Of a DNA stretch of 64,000 bases, positions 1 through 12,500 are shown one piece after another. The notes below the pieces were generated by a model, which was not told the DNA's origin, did not search any database, and was given only the letters and a program-made list of their open reading frames with translations. Source of the DNA: Cryptomeria japonica (taxonomy: Eukaryota; Streptophyta; Pinopsida; Cupressales; Cupressaceae); the NCBI RefSeq assembly GCF_030272615.1, contig NC_081415.1, positions 507,609,373 through 507,673,372 on the forward strand, in the 5' to 3' direction. How positions within the stretch are numbered: position 1 is the stretch's first letter; each line of letters starts with the position of its first letter. Made by a program: the position numbers and the translations under genes.

Positions 1-730
1 ATAACTAATTGTAAAAAAGAAACTAATAGCTTTAAATATGCTCTAACACTCACTTGACAAGCAATCTTATTTTCATCTATCAACTCACTCATGGTGCAAC
101 AAAGAAGACTATGGAGTTCACTCTTGATTCAGTTATCATTATAGACTTGGAGAGTAGAGCTATCATTTCTACTAGGGTGGTGGATCATACGTCTCTATTA
201 TATTCCCTTTTAGGCTTTGTTCCTATTGATGTCTTTGATTCTTCTAATGATGATCATACTTCTAGTGTGGATTTGAATATCGAGGAAAACTTTGGTTACT
301 TGAACTTGAGTGTTCTCACATGTGATCTAGTTCTTGAACCTTTCAATTCATCTCCTCTTACTATTGCTCTTGATGATGCTTGTGTTGCTACAATTTTGGA
401 TTTTGTGATTTAGTGTAGTAGGATATACATTGTCTTCCAGATATAGTTCCTTGAGATGATTACTTGACAAATATTACAAGTTTATTAATGGATTCCTACA
501 TCATAGATTTGGGAGACATCATTGATGATATTCATCTTCTCTTTAATGGAGATGATCCTTCTTCAATTGTTGTGAGGGAGCACTCTAACCCTCTTGTTCG
601 TTCTCTACATTATCATTCTTTTGAGTTTGATTATAAGAAATATGAGCAAAATAGTAGCAAGCAAATAATTTACAATAATAAGTGCTTCCTATTTTTCACT
701 CAATACAATAACACTTATATAGTGGTTTAA
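1..730 (+). pseudogene. Copia-type Gag-Pro remnant with acidic extension
   Basis: Two decayed frames (about 49-413 and 464-730) match, in order, the C-terminal half of the Gag-protease frame at 44618-46498. Shared features are the post-protease motif IYQ(L/I)THGAT(K/R)KT, then EFTLDSVII, EENFGYLNL and DSYI(I/A)DLGD, followed by IDDIHLLF. In retroviral-type copia proteases the DSGA motif lies upstream, so this copy is cut by the window edge. The region after EFTLDSVII is rich in Asp/Glu and nearly free of Lys/Arg. A stop near 411 and a non-coding join to about 464 break the frame. It is a diverged relative of the element at 43582-47825, in opposite orientation. Identification rests on comparison within the window. 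Confidence 0.75.
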
Positions 731-1481
731 TATACTAGATCATAGGAACCACTCCCTAATTATACGAGTTGTTCTAACAACTCACCCACCTATAATCTCT
801 CGTACAACTATATTATCTAACAAACCACACTAACAATAATATAAAGTTCTTTGTCAACAACTTTATAACTAACCTAAATACCTATGTGAACACTAATTCC
901 CAACACCGCCGTTAGTGTGAACATGGGGTGAAAGTACAACACAATACTTGATGACCACATTCGACCTAGCTCACCAAAAATATAAACTAAGAGTAGGCAC
1001 ATACATATCTACTCATATCAAGCAATAGTGGAGCTAGCCTCACTACGCTTACTGCACTTTCATCCAAGGATAGGAACAAAGACATCTACCCATGGAACCA
1101 AGGATAGGGATTAACACATCTATCCAAGGTCTTACATCAAGTTTGGATAGAGACAAACACATCTATCTAATATCAAAGTCATGAATAGGGACACACACAT
1201 TTGCTCACAACATTTATGATGGGGACAAACACTTCCAATCACTTCACTACCTCCTGAATGGAGACAAACAAGTCCATTAACAAACAACCAAGAAATGTGG
1301 TTGGGGACATATACATTCAATCACAACATAAAAATATTGAACACCAAACCTTCGTTGTCGCATATGCAACCACCATTATAGATCACTGCCACTTTGATCA
1401 CAAATGATATGAGATGTTTACCGCTACCACCTGAAAACTGATCTTGTCTTTAGTCATTTTGGCAGAAATAGTTGTGTCACT
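731..1481. other. Unassigned AT-rich stretch with loose repeats
   Basis: No coding region is supported. From about 1080 to 1290 a phrase of the type 'gggacaaacacatct' recurs at irregular 45-60 base intervals, suggesting a degraded minisatellite. The stretch probably belongs to the same old copia-derived block as 1-730, but nothing proves it. Confidence 0.4.
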
Positions 1482-2984
1482 AATGCAGTTTCACAACCTC
1501 GTCGCTAGTGATTGACGAGAGGTTGCTAAATGTCCTCCAGCCTCTTGTGCCTCCAACCTCCAAAGAGTTTTCTACTTAGCAAATTTGTCTTTTTAGGCTC
1601 ATGTCATCAGTAGCAAGGAGAGAATATATCCTCCCCTTTAGGGTAGACATCACATACAAGCGATATTGTGTCCATTTACAATTGAAAAGATTTCATAATT
1701 CTTTAACACTTATTATAACATTGCCCTTAATTACTACTAAAAAATGGACACTATACAATTTCATTTTTAACACTCAAACAATAGACAGACTCTTATTACA
1801 TACAATTAAATAAATGGTGTAACTTTGCTTGTTGTAAGGTGGTTGTTGAAACAACAAAAATTATAATTGTAAAGACCACTGTATACCAAACAGCCAAACA
1901 AAACTTCTAATATATCTAAATATCTGAAACAATACAAATTTAATTGTAAAGACCACTAAACAGCCAAACAAAACTTCTAATATATCTGAATATTAACTAT
2001 GAACCATGGAAGGATTGACCATAGTGTCTCTTGCAGTTAAGCCAAGAAGAATAGTTGATGCACTTCTCTTCCATGCATTTGTAAATATGATATAAAGAGA
2101 ATCGTTAATGCACTTCTCTTCCATGCACAAATGTTGGAAGGCTTCAGTGATCAAATCTCAATATAAAAAATGAACAACACCTATCCCGCCACAATCTACA
2201 CTGGCTCGTTCAGCAATGTGCCATCACTAACTCCACTTCTTTGATCAAAGATTATGCTAATAAACTATGCTATGCATATAGAATTCACTAAAGAAACCAA
2301 AACTATAAAATACAAATGATAAATCCCTTCAAATTCAACGTTGAACCTTCTATGATTGCTCGACCTCCACTATAGAACAAATTCTTTGAAGGCTCTTAAC
2401 GTGACCACTCAAAACCTACATCCAAAGATTTGGATCAAGGAGTAAGATGATAAAAGTGTGAGTGTGAGGAGATCCAGAAACATGTATGCTAAGCTCTCTA
2501 TGTTTTCGCCCAAGTCTACGAGTAGAACATCGCAGATATGGGAGGATTCTCACAACTGCCAATATTCTCTCCTCATGTCACCCATTGTGGATAATGTGAA
2601 CTTCCTGAAATGCAACTCTCAGGTTTAGTTTCTTCCTAAGGGGAGGAATGTTGTTCGATGACTGTATAACAACTTCTACATCCAATTTAGAGCATCTACT
2701 ATTGGTTCATATTCTACATTGCAGGGGGCTACTTGGTCTCTCTTCTTCTCTCAAAATCTTTTCATCACATGGGTTTTTGTCCTTCTCATTCTTCTTTGAT
2801 AGTTCTTTTGTATTTTCATCTCTCTATTGAGGTGAGTTTTTTCCCACTAGGTTTTATCCCTTTCTCTATTTGTGAGAGATTGCATTAGATTTTTTCATGG
2901 GTACCTAACATGGCCTAGTAATTGGGACCCATCTTCCATTGTTAGCTTTGTTTATATTCTCCCTAAGTTGCACTTAAAGGGGGG
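1482..2984 (+). other. Copia 3' internal region (unit 1; also 7837-9394 and 14255-15822)
   Basis: No intact frame is present. About 340 bases before the LTR the sequence can be read as FLPKGRNVV, the same phrase found at the same place in the element at 43582-47825 (minus strand). Just before the LTR both families share 'catgggtacctaacatgg' and end with 'aagttgcacttaa' plus a purine run. This looks like a conserved 3' untranslated region of a copia-type element. Short frames at 2648-2830, 9058-9240 and 15487-15756 are echoes of this segment and are not called as genes. Confidence 0.6.
2975..2984 (+). promoter_or_regulatory. Copia polypurine tract (unit 1; also before 9395 and 15823)
   Basis: A purine run of the form aaaggggggg sits directly before the LTR start tgttggtg in all three units. 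This is the expected site for priming plus-strand DNA synthesis in an LTR retrotransposon and fixes the element's orientation as plus. Confidence 0.65.
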
Positions 2985-3105
2985 TGTTGGTGTAATTAAG
3001 GCATTTTACCTTTGTTTTTCTCACGTAGGTCCTAATTAAACTTTACTTAAGCTTTCTTAGGGAATTACATAGTAGTAGTTAGATCATTTCCACTTTAGGT
3101 TGGCT
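2985..3105 (+). mobile_element. Copia LTR, 5' part only (unit 1), cut by gypsy LTR
   Basis: Begins tgttggtgtaattaagg directly after the polypurine tract and matches 15823-15945 of unit 3. It stops where the gypsy LTR begins at 3106. Confidence 0.7.
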
Positions 3106-6100
3106 TGTAATGCCCTACCAGGAACCCCAAAGGAAAACCCACAACAAGGGTGAAACATTTTTTTTTAACTATAAATCATATTAAGTGCATTAATTACAAC
3201 GTTGCACAATAATAACACAAGTGGAAGTCTTGCACCATAATTCCTTAAGGGTTACCAATAAAGAATTAAACTAACAATCTAAATTCCAAAAATTACAATT
3301 AATCCACTAATCCATCGTTTATAAAAAAACACATAATAAGCCATATGCAATAATAGTTACACAATTGGAAGATTGAAAGGATACAACATAGTTTCTCTTC
3401 AATAAGCACTTACACCAATCATAAAGAAAGGTGATAAATAACATCCAAAACTAAGGATTACATTGATCCTCCAATACATGGCTCTCAATATACATATAAA
3501 GTTACAACTTAACCGAATACAAGGTTACATAAGTTCATAATACAATTGACCACATAGGTCTCCAAAGAATAATAATCTCTAAACATGAGATAGAGCATGA
3601 GTCGCGAACCAAAGGAGCACCAACGAAGCCAATCCTCGCAAGAAGGTACGAACAATAACATCCAATGGGAAGTGGCACTACCACCCGACCATGTAATTCC
3701 AAAAATGAAATCACCTCACCATGCTAGGAGATAGTAGAGGACCCTCAAGAAAGCAAAAGCATGACATGGTCGACAGAACAATATGACTCCACAATATTCC
3801 AAGTGACTCAACATCATAATACTCAAGTGACTTGACATCACAAAACACAAGTGACCCTAAAGAGAGAGCGTCATCGCATAGCATACGATGGTTACCATGG
3901 TCGGCTTCCATAGGTCTCGGCCCCCATCCTGGGTTATCCTGGTAACTTTTCCCGAACCTCAGGCTCCAACTAAGTCTCATGCGGACCCTACCAACCCTTC
4001 GTAAAGACAAGGTGGTTGGTTTGACATTCCAAGCCTTCCCACTACACCTTGAGCATATACAAGCACTCAACCATGCACGGGGTACAATATCCTATATAAA
4101 ATTATAAACTACCCAACTCTTAATTAATTATTAGATTATCACTTATTAGCTGACTTTCGAGGGGTTATCCTACCATCCACTTTGGGCACGGCCCCCACTC
4201 AAAAGCCACTCTCTCAAAGGACACTAAACAAACATGGTCACAACACGAGGACCCTATGGCGAAGCAGACAACCATAACACCACTATCCAAATACAAGTGG
4301 TCAAAACAAGGACATACTGACTCTTGGTTAACCATAAGGCAAAGACACTACATGGTTAAGACAACGAGATCATCATATATCACTTGGTCAAAATAGTCAA
4401 ATACACCACTACAGGACGACTTAACCAAAGACAGGAAATAACACAAATATAACTCTTTGCAAGGAAAGCCAAATTCACTAAGTCTGCACTTAGACAATCT
4501 TTGACAAAATCAGCATCATAAGCACTTGCGACTTCATTGATTGAAAATTAAATAAAACACCCTTATACGACATTCACTTCTATTTAATTTCCAAATTCAA
4601 TACAGCAATATAGAATAAAATCCATATTAATTTTTCAACTAAATAACAATATGAATTATATAAACATATAATCTATTTCCAAAATACATCCAAAATTACC
4701 AATTTGGAGTTAATATTCAAGCCTTGATTTCAATAAATAAATTTATTAAATAAAGATAAAAATCACTTTATAAATTACCATTTAAAATTTAACTTTAAAA
4801 CCAACTTTAAAATTTATTGTGTTTTATAAAATTAAATCAATGGCACATAATAAATTGTACCGTGAAGGGTACAAAGGCACATGGGCGCCAAAGCCTACCT
4901 GCGGTAGTGTTGTTGTCGGAGCAGCAGACACTACCTACCGGTAGTGCCGGTAGCAGCCACTACCGACCGATAGTACTGCTACTGACCGGTAGTGTTGCTA
5001 CTGCGTAGCAGCACTGCCGATTGGTAGTGTTGCTACCACGTAGCAGCACTGTCGACCAGTAGTGTTGCTACCTACGGGTAGCCACACACTATCGTTCCGC
5101 ATGGTGGGGTAGCCCGCCACGTGGGTAACGTTTAACAATTAAATAAAATAAATTTCTACTTACTTGCAATATTTAAACAATTTAACAAGACATCAATTCA
5201 TCCCATGTTCACCGTTTTCACGGGAACACAAGCACAGTGCAAAAATCCAAAACAATAAGAAAGGATTATTTTCCATAAGGAAAATGGTGAATTAATAACA
5301 TACAAGAGCCCCAATTAAATGAAGATTTGGCAACATAGAGGAATTTAAGAGATAGGAGAAGGATTATTATAAATTTCTTCACTTCCATTACACAGGAAGA
5401 ATTCCTTGCATCTTGTAGGAGGCAAATGACCAATTTTTGCCAACCTAAACCCCAAATCTTGGGCAAATAGATACTAGAAAATACACAACAAACTAAATCT
5501 ATTCCTTTCTATTCCAAATAGAAGAGATAATTCAAGAATTTTATTTTGCATGAACAAATAACAAACAACAAATAGAAAGGTGAGTCATTTCTTTTCAACA
5601 TACACCCATTTGATATGAATTCCACAAAATCGTCAATAACAAGAACTCTTTTTCCATTCCAATCATTCAACAAGAATCTACAAAGAGATTGCATTTTTCC
5701 AACACACAAGAAACATCTAAAATATTCAAAATTAAATTTCAAAACAAGAAGAGATTATTCAACCTTCAAGCAAACCAGGAAGCAAATTGATGGAAGAATC
5801 CCAATCTTGCAAACCAAATCCAACTCCAGCTCCTCTTCCAAAATGGTTTTCCAAATTTCTCTTTCAAAATTTTGCCCTCCTCATTCCCGTGAACTCCCAG
5901 GAAAATATGGAAAAATATATTTCAACCTAAACTTTCTAAGTTAAAAGTTTTCTCCACCAATCAGATTAAATATTTAAAAAAGTAAAATCAATCAAATTTA
6001 CCCTTCCCATAAACAATTCTTTTCCAATAAAATAAAATACAAAAGTCAAATGGAAAGGTAAAAGGAAAAAGCTTTTATTAATTCTCTATTTTCCAAGATA

Positions 6101-6953
6101 CTTCCTTTCAACATAAGCATTCAACATTTAAATGGCAAGGCAAATACTTATTTCCTTCCACAAAATATTAATTCTATTCACAATAAAATAAGCCAAATTA
6201 ACCATTTAATTATAGCAATTTATTTATTTAATTAAATCAATAGACTTATGAGCATAATAATCAGCTAATTACACCAGCATAAAAATAGAATCATTCACTT
6301 AATTAAATAACCATTCAAATAAATGAAAGCACGCAAAACGAAGAATGATCAAATGACGACTCACAAATGACCAAACCAAAGCACTATGACTCGCATACCG
6401 GCCAGACTTGAAAGATAACCGACTGACAACACTCACACGAGTCTAACTGTGGGTCAAGTTAGGGTCCAACAACTATCCCCTCCACTCTCATCGAACATAT
6501 AAGGCACGCTCAAACCTGTGAAACTAGGTGGAGTCGATACCCCATACCTACCTGGTACTAGTACCTACAATGTCCTGCACCAAAGAACCACACATGCATA
6601 TAGAAAAATATATAAACAGACATGGCACACACACCGATGAAAGAGAATCATGACGTTCCCCGTCTCACCAGAGTGAGTGAAGGAAAATCATCTCCTCGCA
6701 TCCCATACACATGCAACATATAAATAACGCATCGCACATATAAGGTAAAAGTGTCAGTCCATGATAATGATCCATAAAAATAACATTAATCATAAGCATT
6801 GAGATACTGCATAAAATCACACACCACAAATCCAGATAAAGCATGAAATAACATTGCATAAAGTCTGAATCAATATACAATAATGTTCCACTGAACAGTC
6901 AATTGAAGTCAAACATAAATACAAAAAGAGTATGATCGAGGAGGGGTACTACA
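3106..6953 (-). mobile_element. Long gypsy-type LTR (unit 1)
   Basis: A 3848-bp segment whose plus-strand ends are tgtaatgccct and ggggtactaca, that is TG...CA read from either strand. On the minus strand it directly follows a gypsy polyprotein end and a polypurine tract, so it is the 3' LTR of a minus-strand Ty3/gypsy element. It contains no long reading frame; short frames at 3711-4070, 5615-5944 and others are incidental. It carries a GC-rich repeat array near 4905-5105. LTRs of this length are uncommon in flowering plants. The internal region and the other LTR are missing apart from the end of the polyprotein. Confidence 0.75.
4905..5105. repeat. GC-rich hairpin minisatellite in gypsy LTR (unit 1)
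   Basis: About 35-bp degenerate repeats built from 'ggtagtgttgctacc' and 'cgtagcagcactg'. These two halves are partly complementary, so each repeat can fold on itself. The array is much richer in G+C than the surrounding LTR. Confidence 0.75.
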
Positions 6954-6966
6954 TCCTCCCCCCAAG
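6954..6966 (-). promoter_or_regulatory. Gypsy polypurine tract (unit 1; also 13372-13384)
   Basis: On the minus strand the sequence reads cttggggggagga immediately before the LTR start TGTAGTACC. The purine run next to an LTR edge is the plus-strand primer site of LTR retrotransposons. Confidence 0.7.
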
Positions 6967-6989
6967 CCTAGGCTTACTCCTATAAGCCT

Positions 6990-7523
6990 AAAACAGATAA
7001 GAATTAAGCTCTCTCATCTTCGATGCATCCTCCCATGTTGCTGAGGTCTCATCAGTTGGGTCCCATAGGACCCTTACCTGGTCAATGATATGACCCCTGA
7101 GGGTCAAATCTCAACGTTGTAGAATGCACACTAGCTCCATGGAATTTTGCTCGTCCTCGACCTGCAAAGCGTTCCAATCAAGAACATGAGTCACATCGAA
7201 ATGATAAGGTCAAAGAACCGAAACATAGAAGACATTGTGGATGCGGGATAGAATTGACGATAAGGCAAGACGATAGGCAACAAGTCCTATCCTCTTAAGG
7301 ATCTCAAAAGGGCCTACAAAACAAGGCGCCAACTTAGAACCCTTTCCATGGGACTCTTCCGCGGATGTACTCTCAAGAACACACGGTCGCCAACTGAAAA
7401 CTGACAATCTACTCTATGGGCATCGACATACTTCTTCTTCCTATCCTGAGAAGCAACCAAATGCCCACGAATCTGCTCAACCTGCTGCTCCATCTCACGA
7501 AGCATATTTGGTCTTAAACACAC
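6990..7523 (-). pseudogene. Gypsy polyprotein C-terminus (integrase tail), unit 1
   Basis: Two overlapping minus-strand frames (7523-7314 and 7407-7210), then a continuation to about 6990, give the end of a Ty3/gypsy integrase. Visible motifs in order are [61 protein letters not shown] and ATWEDASKMRE. The last block is the chromodomain-like tail typical of plant gypsy integrases. The catalytic core, reverse transcriptase and Gag are absent: the sequence is cut at 7523 by an inverted copia LTR piece. A frameshift near 7330 and several stops make it non-functional. Confidence 0.8.
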
Positions 7524-7836
7524 TGGATTCTTCTTACTTTCCTTCCATTTTTTATGAATGTCTTCAAGTCCTTGATAATTCTTTGCTTTTAGAAAAATAG
7601 TCTACTAGTTTTCATGCTACCAACTTGAATACTTTGGTTCACTCTTTATATGGGTTAGACTTGTATGAATTGGCTATGAAGATAGCCACCCAAGATCTAG
7701 AGGCCTAATGGAAAGCACAATAACAAGAGATAAATAATATGAGACGAATAAATTGTATTCCTATAAGTGATGCAATACAATCCAATATATGTACATAGGA
7801 GATCCCTTGGTTATATAGTGAAGGTGAGTAAAAAGT
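7524..7836 (-). mobile_element. Inverted copia LTR/flank piece (unit 1)
   Basis: Reverse complement of roughly 16062-16374. It begins tggattcttcttac, abutting the truncated gypsy frame, and ends at 'gtgagtaaaaagt', where unit 2 starts. Together with 2985-3105 it accounts for both ends of one LTR, now in opposite orientations. Confidence 0.75.
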
Positions 7837-9394
7837 AATGCAATTTCACAACCTCGTCGCTAGTGACTGACGAGAGGTCGCTAAATGTCCTCCAGCCTCT
7901 TGTGCCTCCAACCTCCAATGATTTTTCTACTTAGAAAATTTGTCTTTTGAGGCTCATGTCATCAGTTACAAGGAGACAATATATCCTCCCCTTTAGGATA
8001 GGTATAGCATACAAGCGATATCGCGTCCATTTACAATTGAAAATATTTCGTAGTTATTTAACACTTATTATAACATTACCATTAATGACTACTAAAAAAA
8101 TGGACACTATACAATTTGATTTTTAACACTCAAACTATAGACAGACTTTAATTACATAAAATTAAATAAATGGTGTACATTTGCTTGTTGTAAGGTGGTT
8201 GTTGAAACAACAAAAAATATAACTGTAAAGACCACTGTATACCAAACAGCCAAACAAAACATTTAATATATCTAAATATCCGAAACAACAAAAAATATAA
8301 TTGTAAAGACCACTAAACAGCCAAACAAAACTTCTAATATATCTGAATATTAACTATCAACCATGGAAGGATTGACCATAGTGTCTCTTGCAGTTAAGCC
8401 AAGAAGAATAGTTGCTGAAATTTCATTTATCTTCTTTGTTGTAAATTTCATCTCCTTCTAGTGGGGAAATTTTTTAATGCAGCAACATAAAAAATAGCAT
8501 GCATTTGTAAATATGATATAAAGAGAATCGTTGATGCACTTCTCTTCCATGCACAAATGTTGGAAGGCTCCAGTGATCAAATCTCAATATAAAAAATGAA
8601 CAACACCTATCCCGCCACAATCTACACTGGCTCGTTCAGCAATATGCCATCACTGACTCCAATTCTTTAATCAAATATTATGTTAATAAACTGCGCTATG
8701 CATATTTAATTGACTAAAGAAACCAAAACTATAAAATACAAATGATAAATCGCTTCAAATTCAAACGTTGAACCTTCTGTGATTGCTCGACCTCCACTAT
8801 AGAATAAATTATTTGAAGGCTCTTAACGTGACCACTCAAAACCTACGTCCTGAGATTTTGATCAAGGAGTAAGATGATAAAAGTGAGTGTGAGGAGATTC
8901 AGAAACATGTATGCTAAGCTCTCTATGTTTTCTAACAAGTCTATTCTCACATATGGGAGGATTTTCACAGCTGCCAATATTCTCTCCTCATGTCACCCAT
9001 TGTGGATAACGTGAACTTTATGCAACTCTGAGGTTTAGTTTCTTCCTAAGGGGAGGAATGTTGTTCGATGATTGTAGGACAACTTCTACATCCAATTTAG
9101 AGCATTTACTATTGGTTCATATTCTACATTGCAGGGGGCTACTTGGTCTCTCTTCTTCTCTCAAAATCTTTTCGTCACGGGGGGTTTTGTCCTTCTCATT
9201 CTTCTTTGATAGTTCTTTTGTATTTTCATCTCTCTATTGAGGTGAGTTTTTTCCCACTAGGTTTTATCCCTATCTCTGTTTGTGAGAGATTGCATTAGAT
9301 TTTTTCATGGGTACCTAACATGGACTAGTATTTGGGACCCATCTCGCATTGTTAGCTTTGTGTACATTCTCCCTAAGTTGCACTTAAGGGGGGG

Positions 9395-9515
9395 TGTTGG
9401 TGTAACCAAGGCATCTTACCTTTGTTTTTCTCACCTAGGTCCTAATTAAACTTTACTTAAGCTTTCTTAGGGAATTACATAGTAGTAGTTAGATCATTTT
9501 CACTTTAGGTGGGCT
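9395..9515 (+). mobile_element. Copia LTR, 5' part only (unit 2), cut by gypsy LTR
   Basis: Equivalent of 2985-3105 in unit 2. It begins tgttggtgtaaccaagg and ends at the same base, where the gypsy LTR at 9516 starts. Confidence 0.7.
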
Positions 9516-12500
9516 TGTAATGCCCTGTCGGGAACCCCAAAGGAAAACCCACAACAAGGGTGAAACATTTTTTTTTTAAGTATAAATCATATTAAGTGCA
9601 TTAATTACATTGCACAATAATAACGCAAGCGGAAGTCTTACACCATAATTCCTTAAGGGTTACCAATAAAGAATTAAACTAACAGTCTAAAATCCAAAAT
9701 TACAATTAATTCACTAATCCATCATTTACAAAAAAACACATAATAAGCCATATGCAATAACAGTTACACAATTGGAAGATTGAAAGGATACAACATAGTT
9801 TCTCTTCAATAAGCACTTACACCAATCATAAAGAAAGGTGATAAATAACATCCAAAACTAAGGATTACATTGATCCTCCAATACATGGCTCTCAATATAC
9901 ATATAAAGTTACAACTTAACCGAATACAAGATTACATAAGTTCATAATACAATTGACCACATAGGTCTCCAAAGAATAATAATCTCTAAACATTAGATAG
10001 ACCATGAGTCACGAACCAAAGGAGCACTGGCGAATCCAATCCTCGCAAGAAGGTATGAACAATAACATCCAATGGGAAGTGGCACTACCACCCGACCATG
10101 TAATTCCCAAAATGGAATCACCCCAACGTGCTAAGAGATAGCAGATGACCCTTAAGAAAGAAAAAGCATGACATGGTCGACAGAACAATACGACTCCACA
10201 ATATTCCAAGTGACTCAACATCATAATACTCATGTGACTCGACATCACAAAACACAAGTGACCCTAAAGAGAGAGTGTCATCGCATAGCTTATGATGGTT
10301 ACCATGGTCGACTTTCATAGGTCCCGGCCCCCATCCTGGGTTATCCTGGTAACCTTTCCTGAACCTCAAGCTCCAACTAAGTCTCATGTGGACCCTACCA
10401 ACCCTTCATGAAGAAAAGGTGGTCGGTTTGCCATTTCAAGCCTTCCCACTACACCTTGAGCCTATACGAGCACTCAACCGTGCACGGGGTACAATATCCT
10501 ATATAAAATTATAAACAACCCAACTCCTAATCAATTATTAGATTATCACTTATTAGCTGACTTTCGAGGGGTTATCCTACCATCCGCTTCGGGCGTGACC
10601 CCCACTCAAAAGTCACTCTCTCAAAGGACAATAAACAAACATGGTCACTCCACGAGGACCCTATGGCGAAGGAGAAAACCATAACACTACTATCCAAATA
10701 CAAGTGGTCAAAACAAGGACATACTGACTCTTGGTTAACCATATGGCAAGGACACTACATGGTTAAGACAACGAGGTCATCATATATCACTTGGTCAAAA
10801 TAGTCAAATACACCACTACAGGACGAGCGAACCAAAGACGGGAAATAACACAAATATAACTCTTTACGAGAAAAAATAATTTCACTAAGTCTGCACTCAG
10901 ACAATCTTTGAGAAAATCAACATCATAAGCACTTGCGACTTCATTGATTGAAAATTAAATAAAACACCCTTATAGGACATTCACTTCTATTTAATTTCCA
11001 AATTCAATACACCAATATAGAATAAAATCCATATTAATTTTTCAACCAAATAACAACATGAATTATATAAACATATAATCTATTTCCAAAATACATCCAA
11101 AATTACCAATTTGGAGTTAATATTCAAGCCTTGATTTCAATAAATAAATTTATTAAATCAAGATAAAAATCACTTTATAAATTACCATTTAAAATTTAAC
11201 TTTAAAACCAACTTTAAAATTTATTGTGTTTTATAAAATTAAATCAACGACACATAATAAATTGTACGGTGAAGGATACAAAGGCACATGGGGGCCAAAG
11301 CCTACCCGTGGTAGTGTTGTTGTCGGAGCAGTAGGCACTACCTACCGGTAGTGTCGTTAGCAGCCACTACCGACTGGTACTACTGCGACCGACCGGTAGT
11401 GTTGCTACCACGTAGCAGCACTGTCGACTAGTAGTGCTGCTACCGCATAGCAGCACTGTTGACCAGTAGTGTTGCTACCTGCGGGTAGCCAGACACTACC
11501 ATTCCGCGTGGTGGGGCTAGCCCGCCATGTGGGTAAGGTTTAACAATTAAATTAAATAAATTTCTACTTCCTTGCAATATTTAAATAATTTAACAAGAAA
11601 TCAATTCATCCCATGTTCACCATTTTCACGGGAACACAAGCACAGTGCAAAAATTCAAAACAATAAGAAAGGATTATTTTCCATAACGAATATGGTGAAT
11701 TAATAACATACAAGAGCCCCAAGTAAATGAAGATTTGGCAACATAGAGGACTTTAAGAGATATGATAAGGATTATTATAAATTTCTTTACTTCCATTACA
11801 AGGGAAGAATTCCTTGCATCTTTTAGGAGGCAAATGACCAATTTTTGCCAACCTAAACCCCAAATCTTGGGCAAATAGATACTAGAAAACACACAACAAA
11901 CTAAATATATTCCTTTCTATTCCAAATAGAAGAGATAATTCAAGAATTTTATTTTGCATGAACAAATAACAAACAACAAATGGAAAGGTGAGTCATTTGT
12001 TTTCAACATACACCCATTTGATATGAATTCCACAAAATCATCAACAACAGGCACGCTTTCTTCCATTCCAATCATTCAACAAAAATCTACAAAGAGATTG
12101 CATTTTTCCAACACACAGGAAGCATCTAAAATATTCAAAATTAAATTTCAAAATTAGAAGATATTATTCAACCTTCAAGCAAACCAGGAAGCAATTTGAT
12201 GGAAGAATCCCAATCTTGCAAACCAAATCCAACTCCAGCTCCTCTTCCAAAATGGTTTTCCAAATTTCTCTTTCAAAATTTTTGCCCTCCTCATTCCCAT
12301 GAACTCCTAGGAATATATGGGAAAATATATTTCAACCTAAACTTTCTAGGTTAAAAGTTTTCTCCATCAATTAGATTAAATATTTAAAAAGGTAAAAGCA
12401 ATCAGAGTTACCCTTCCCATAAACAATTCTTTTCCAATAAAATAAAATACAAAAGTCAAATGGAAAGGTAAAAGGAAAAAGCTTTTATTAATTTTCTATT

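Larger units (their letters stand above)
1482..7836. repeat. Tandem composite repeat, unit 1
   Basis: First of three head-to-tail copies that begin with 'aatgca(g/a)tttcacaacctc' at 1482, 7837 and 14255 (spacing 6355 and 6418 bases). In order it holds the 3' non-coding part of a copia element (1482-2984), the first 121 bases of its LTR (2985-3105), a gypsy LTR (3106-6953), a gypsy polyprotein fragment (6954-7523) and an inverted piece of the copia LTR/flank (7524-7836). Relative to units 2 and 3 it lacks a segment near 2055-2070, where 'atgcacttctcttcc' occurs instead. Units 1 and 2 share every internal junction, so the composite formed before it was duplicated. Confidence 0.85.

Noticed and set aside
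3711-4070. 119-codon minus-strand frame in the gypsy LTR
   Set aside because: The equivalent frame in unit 2 (10118-10387) is shortened and shifted, no domain is visible, and the position is inside an LTR.
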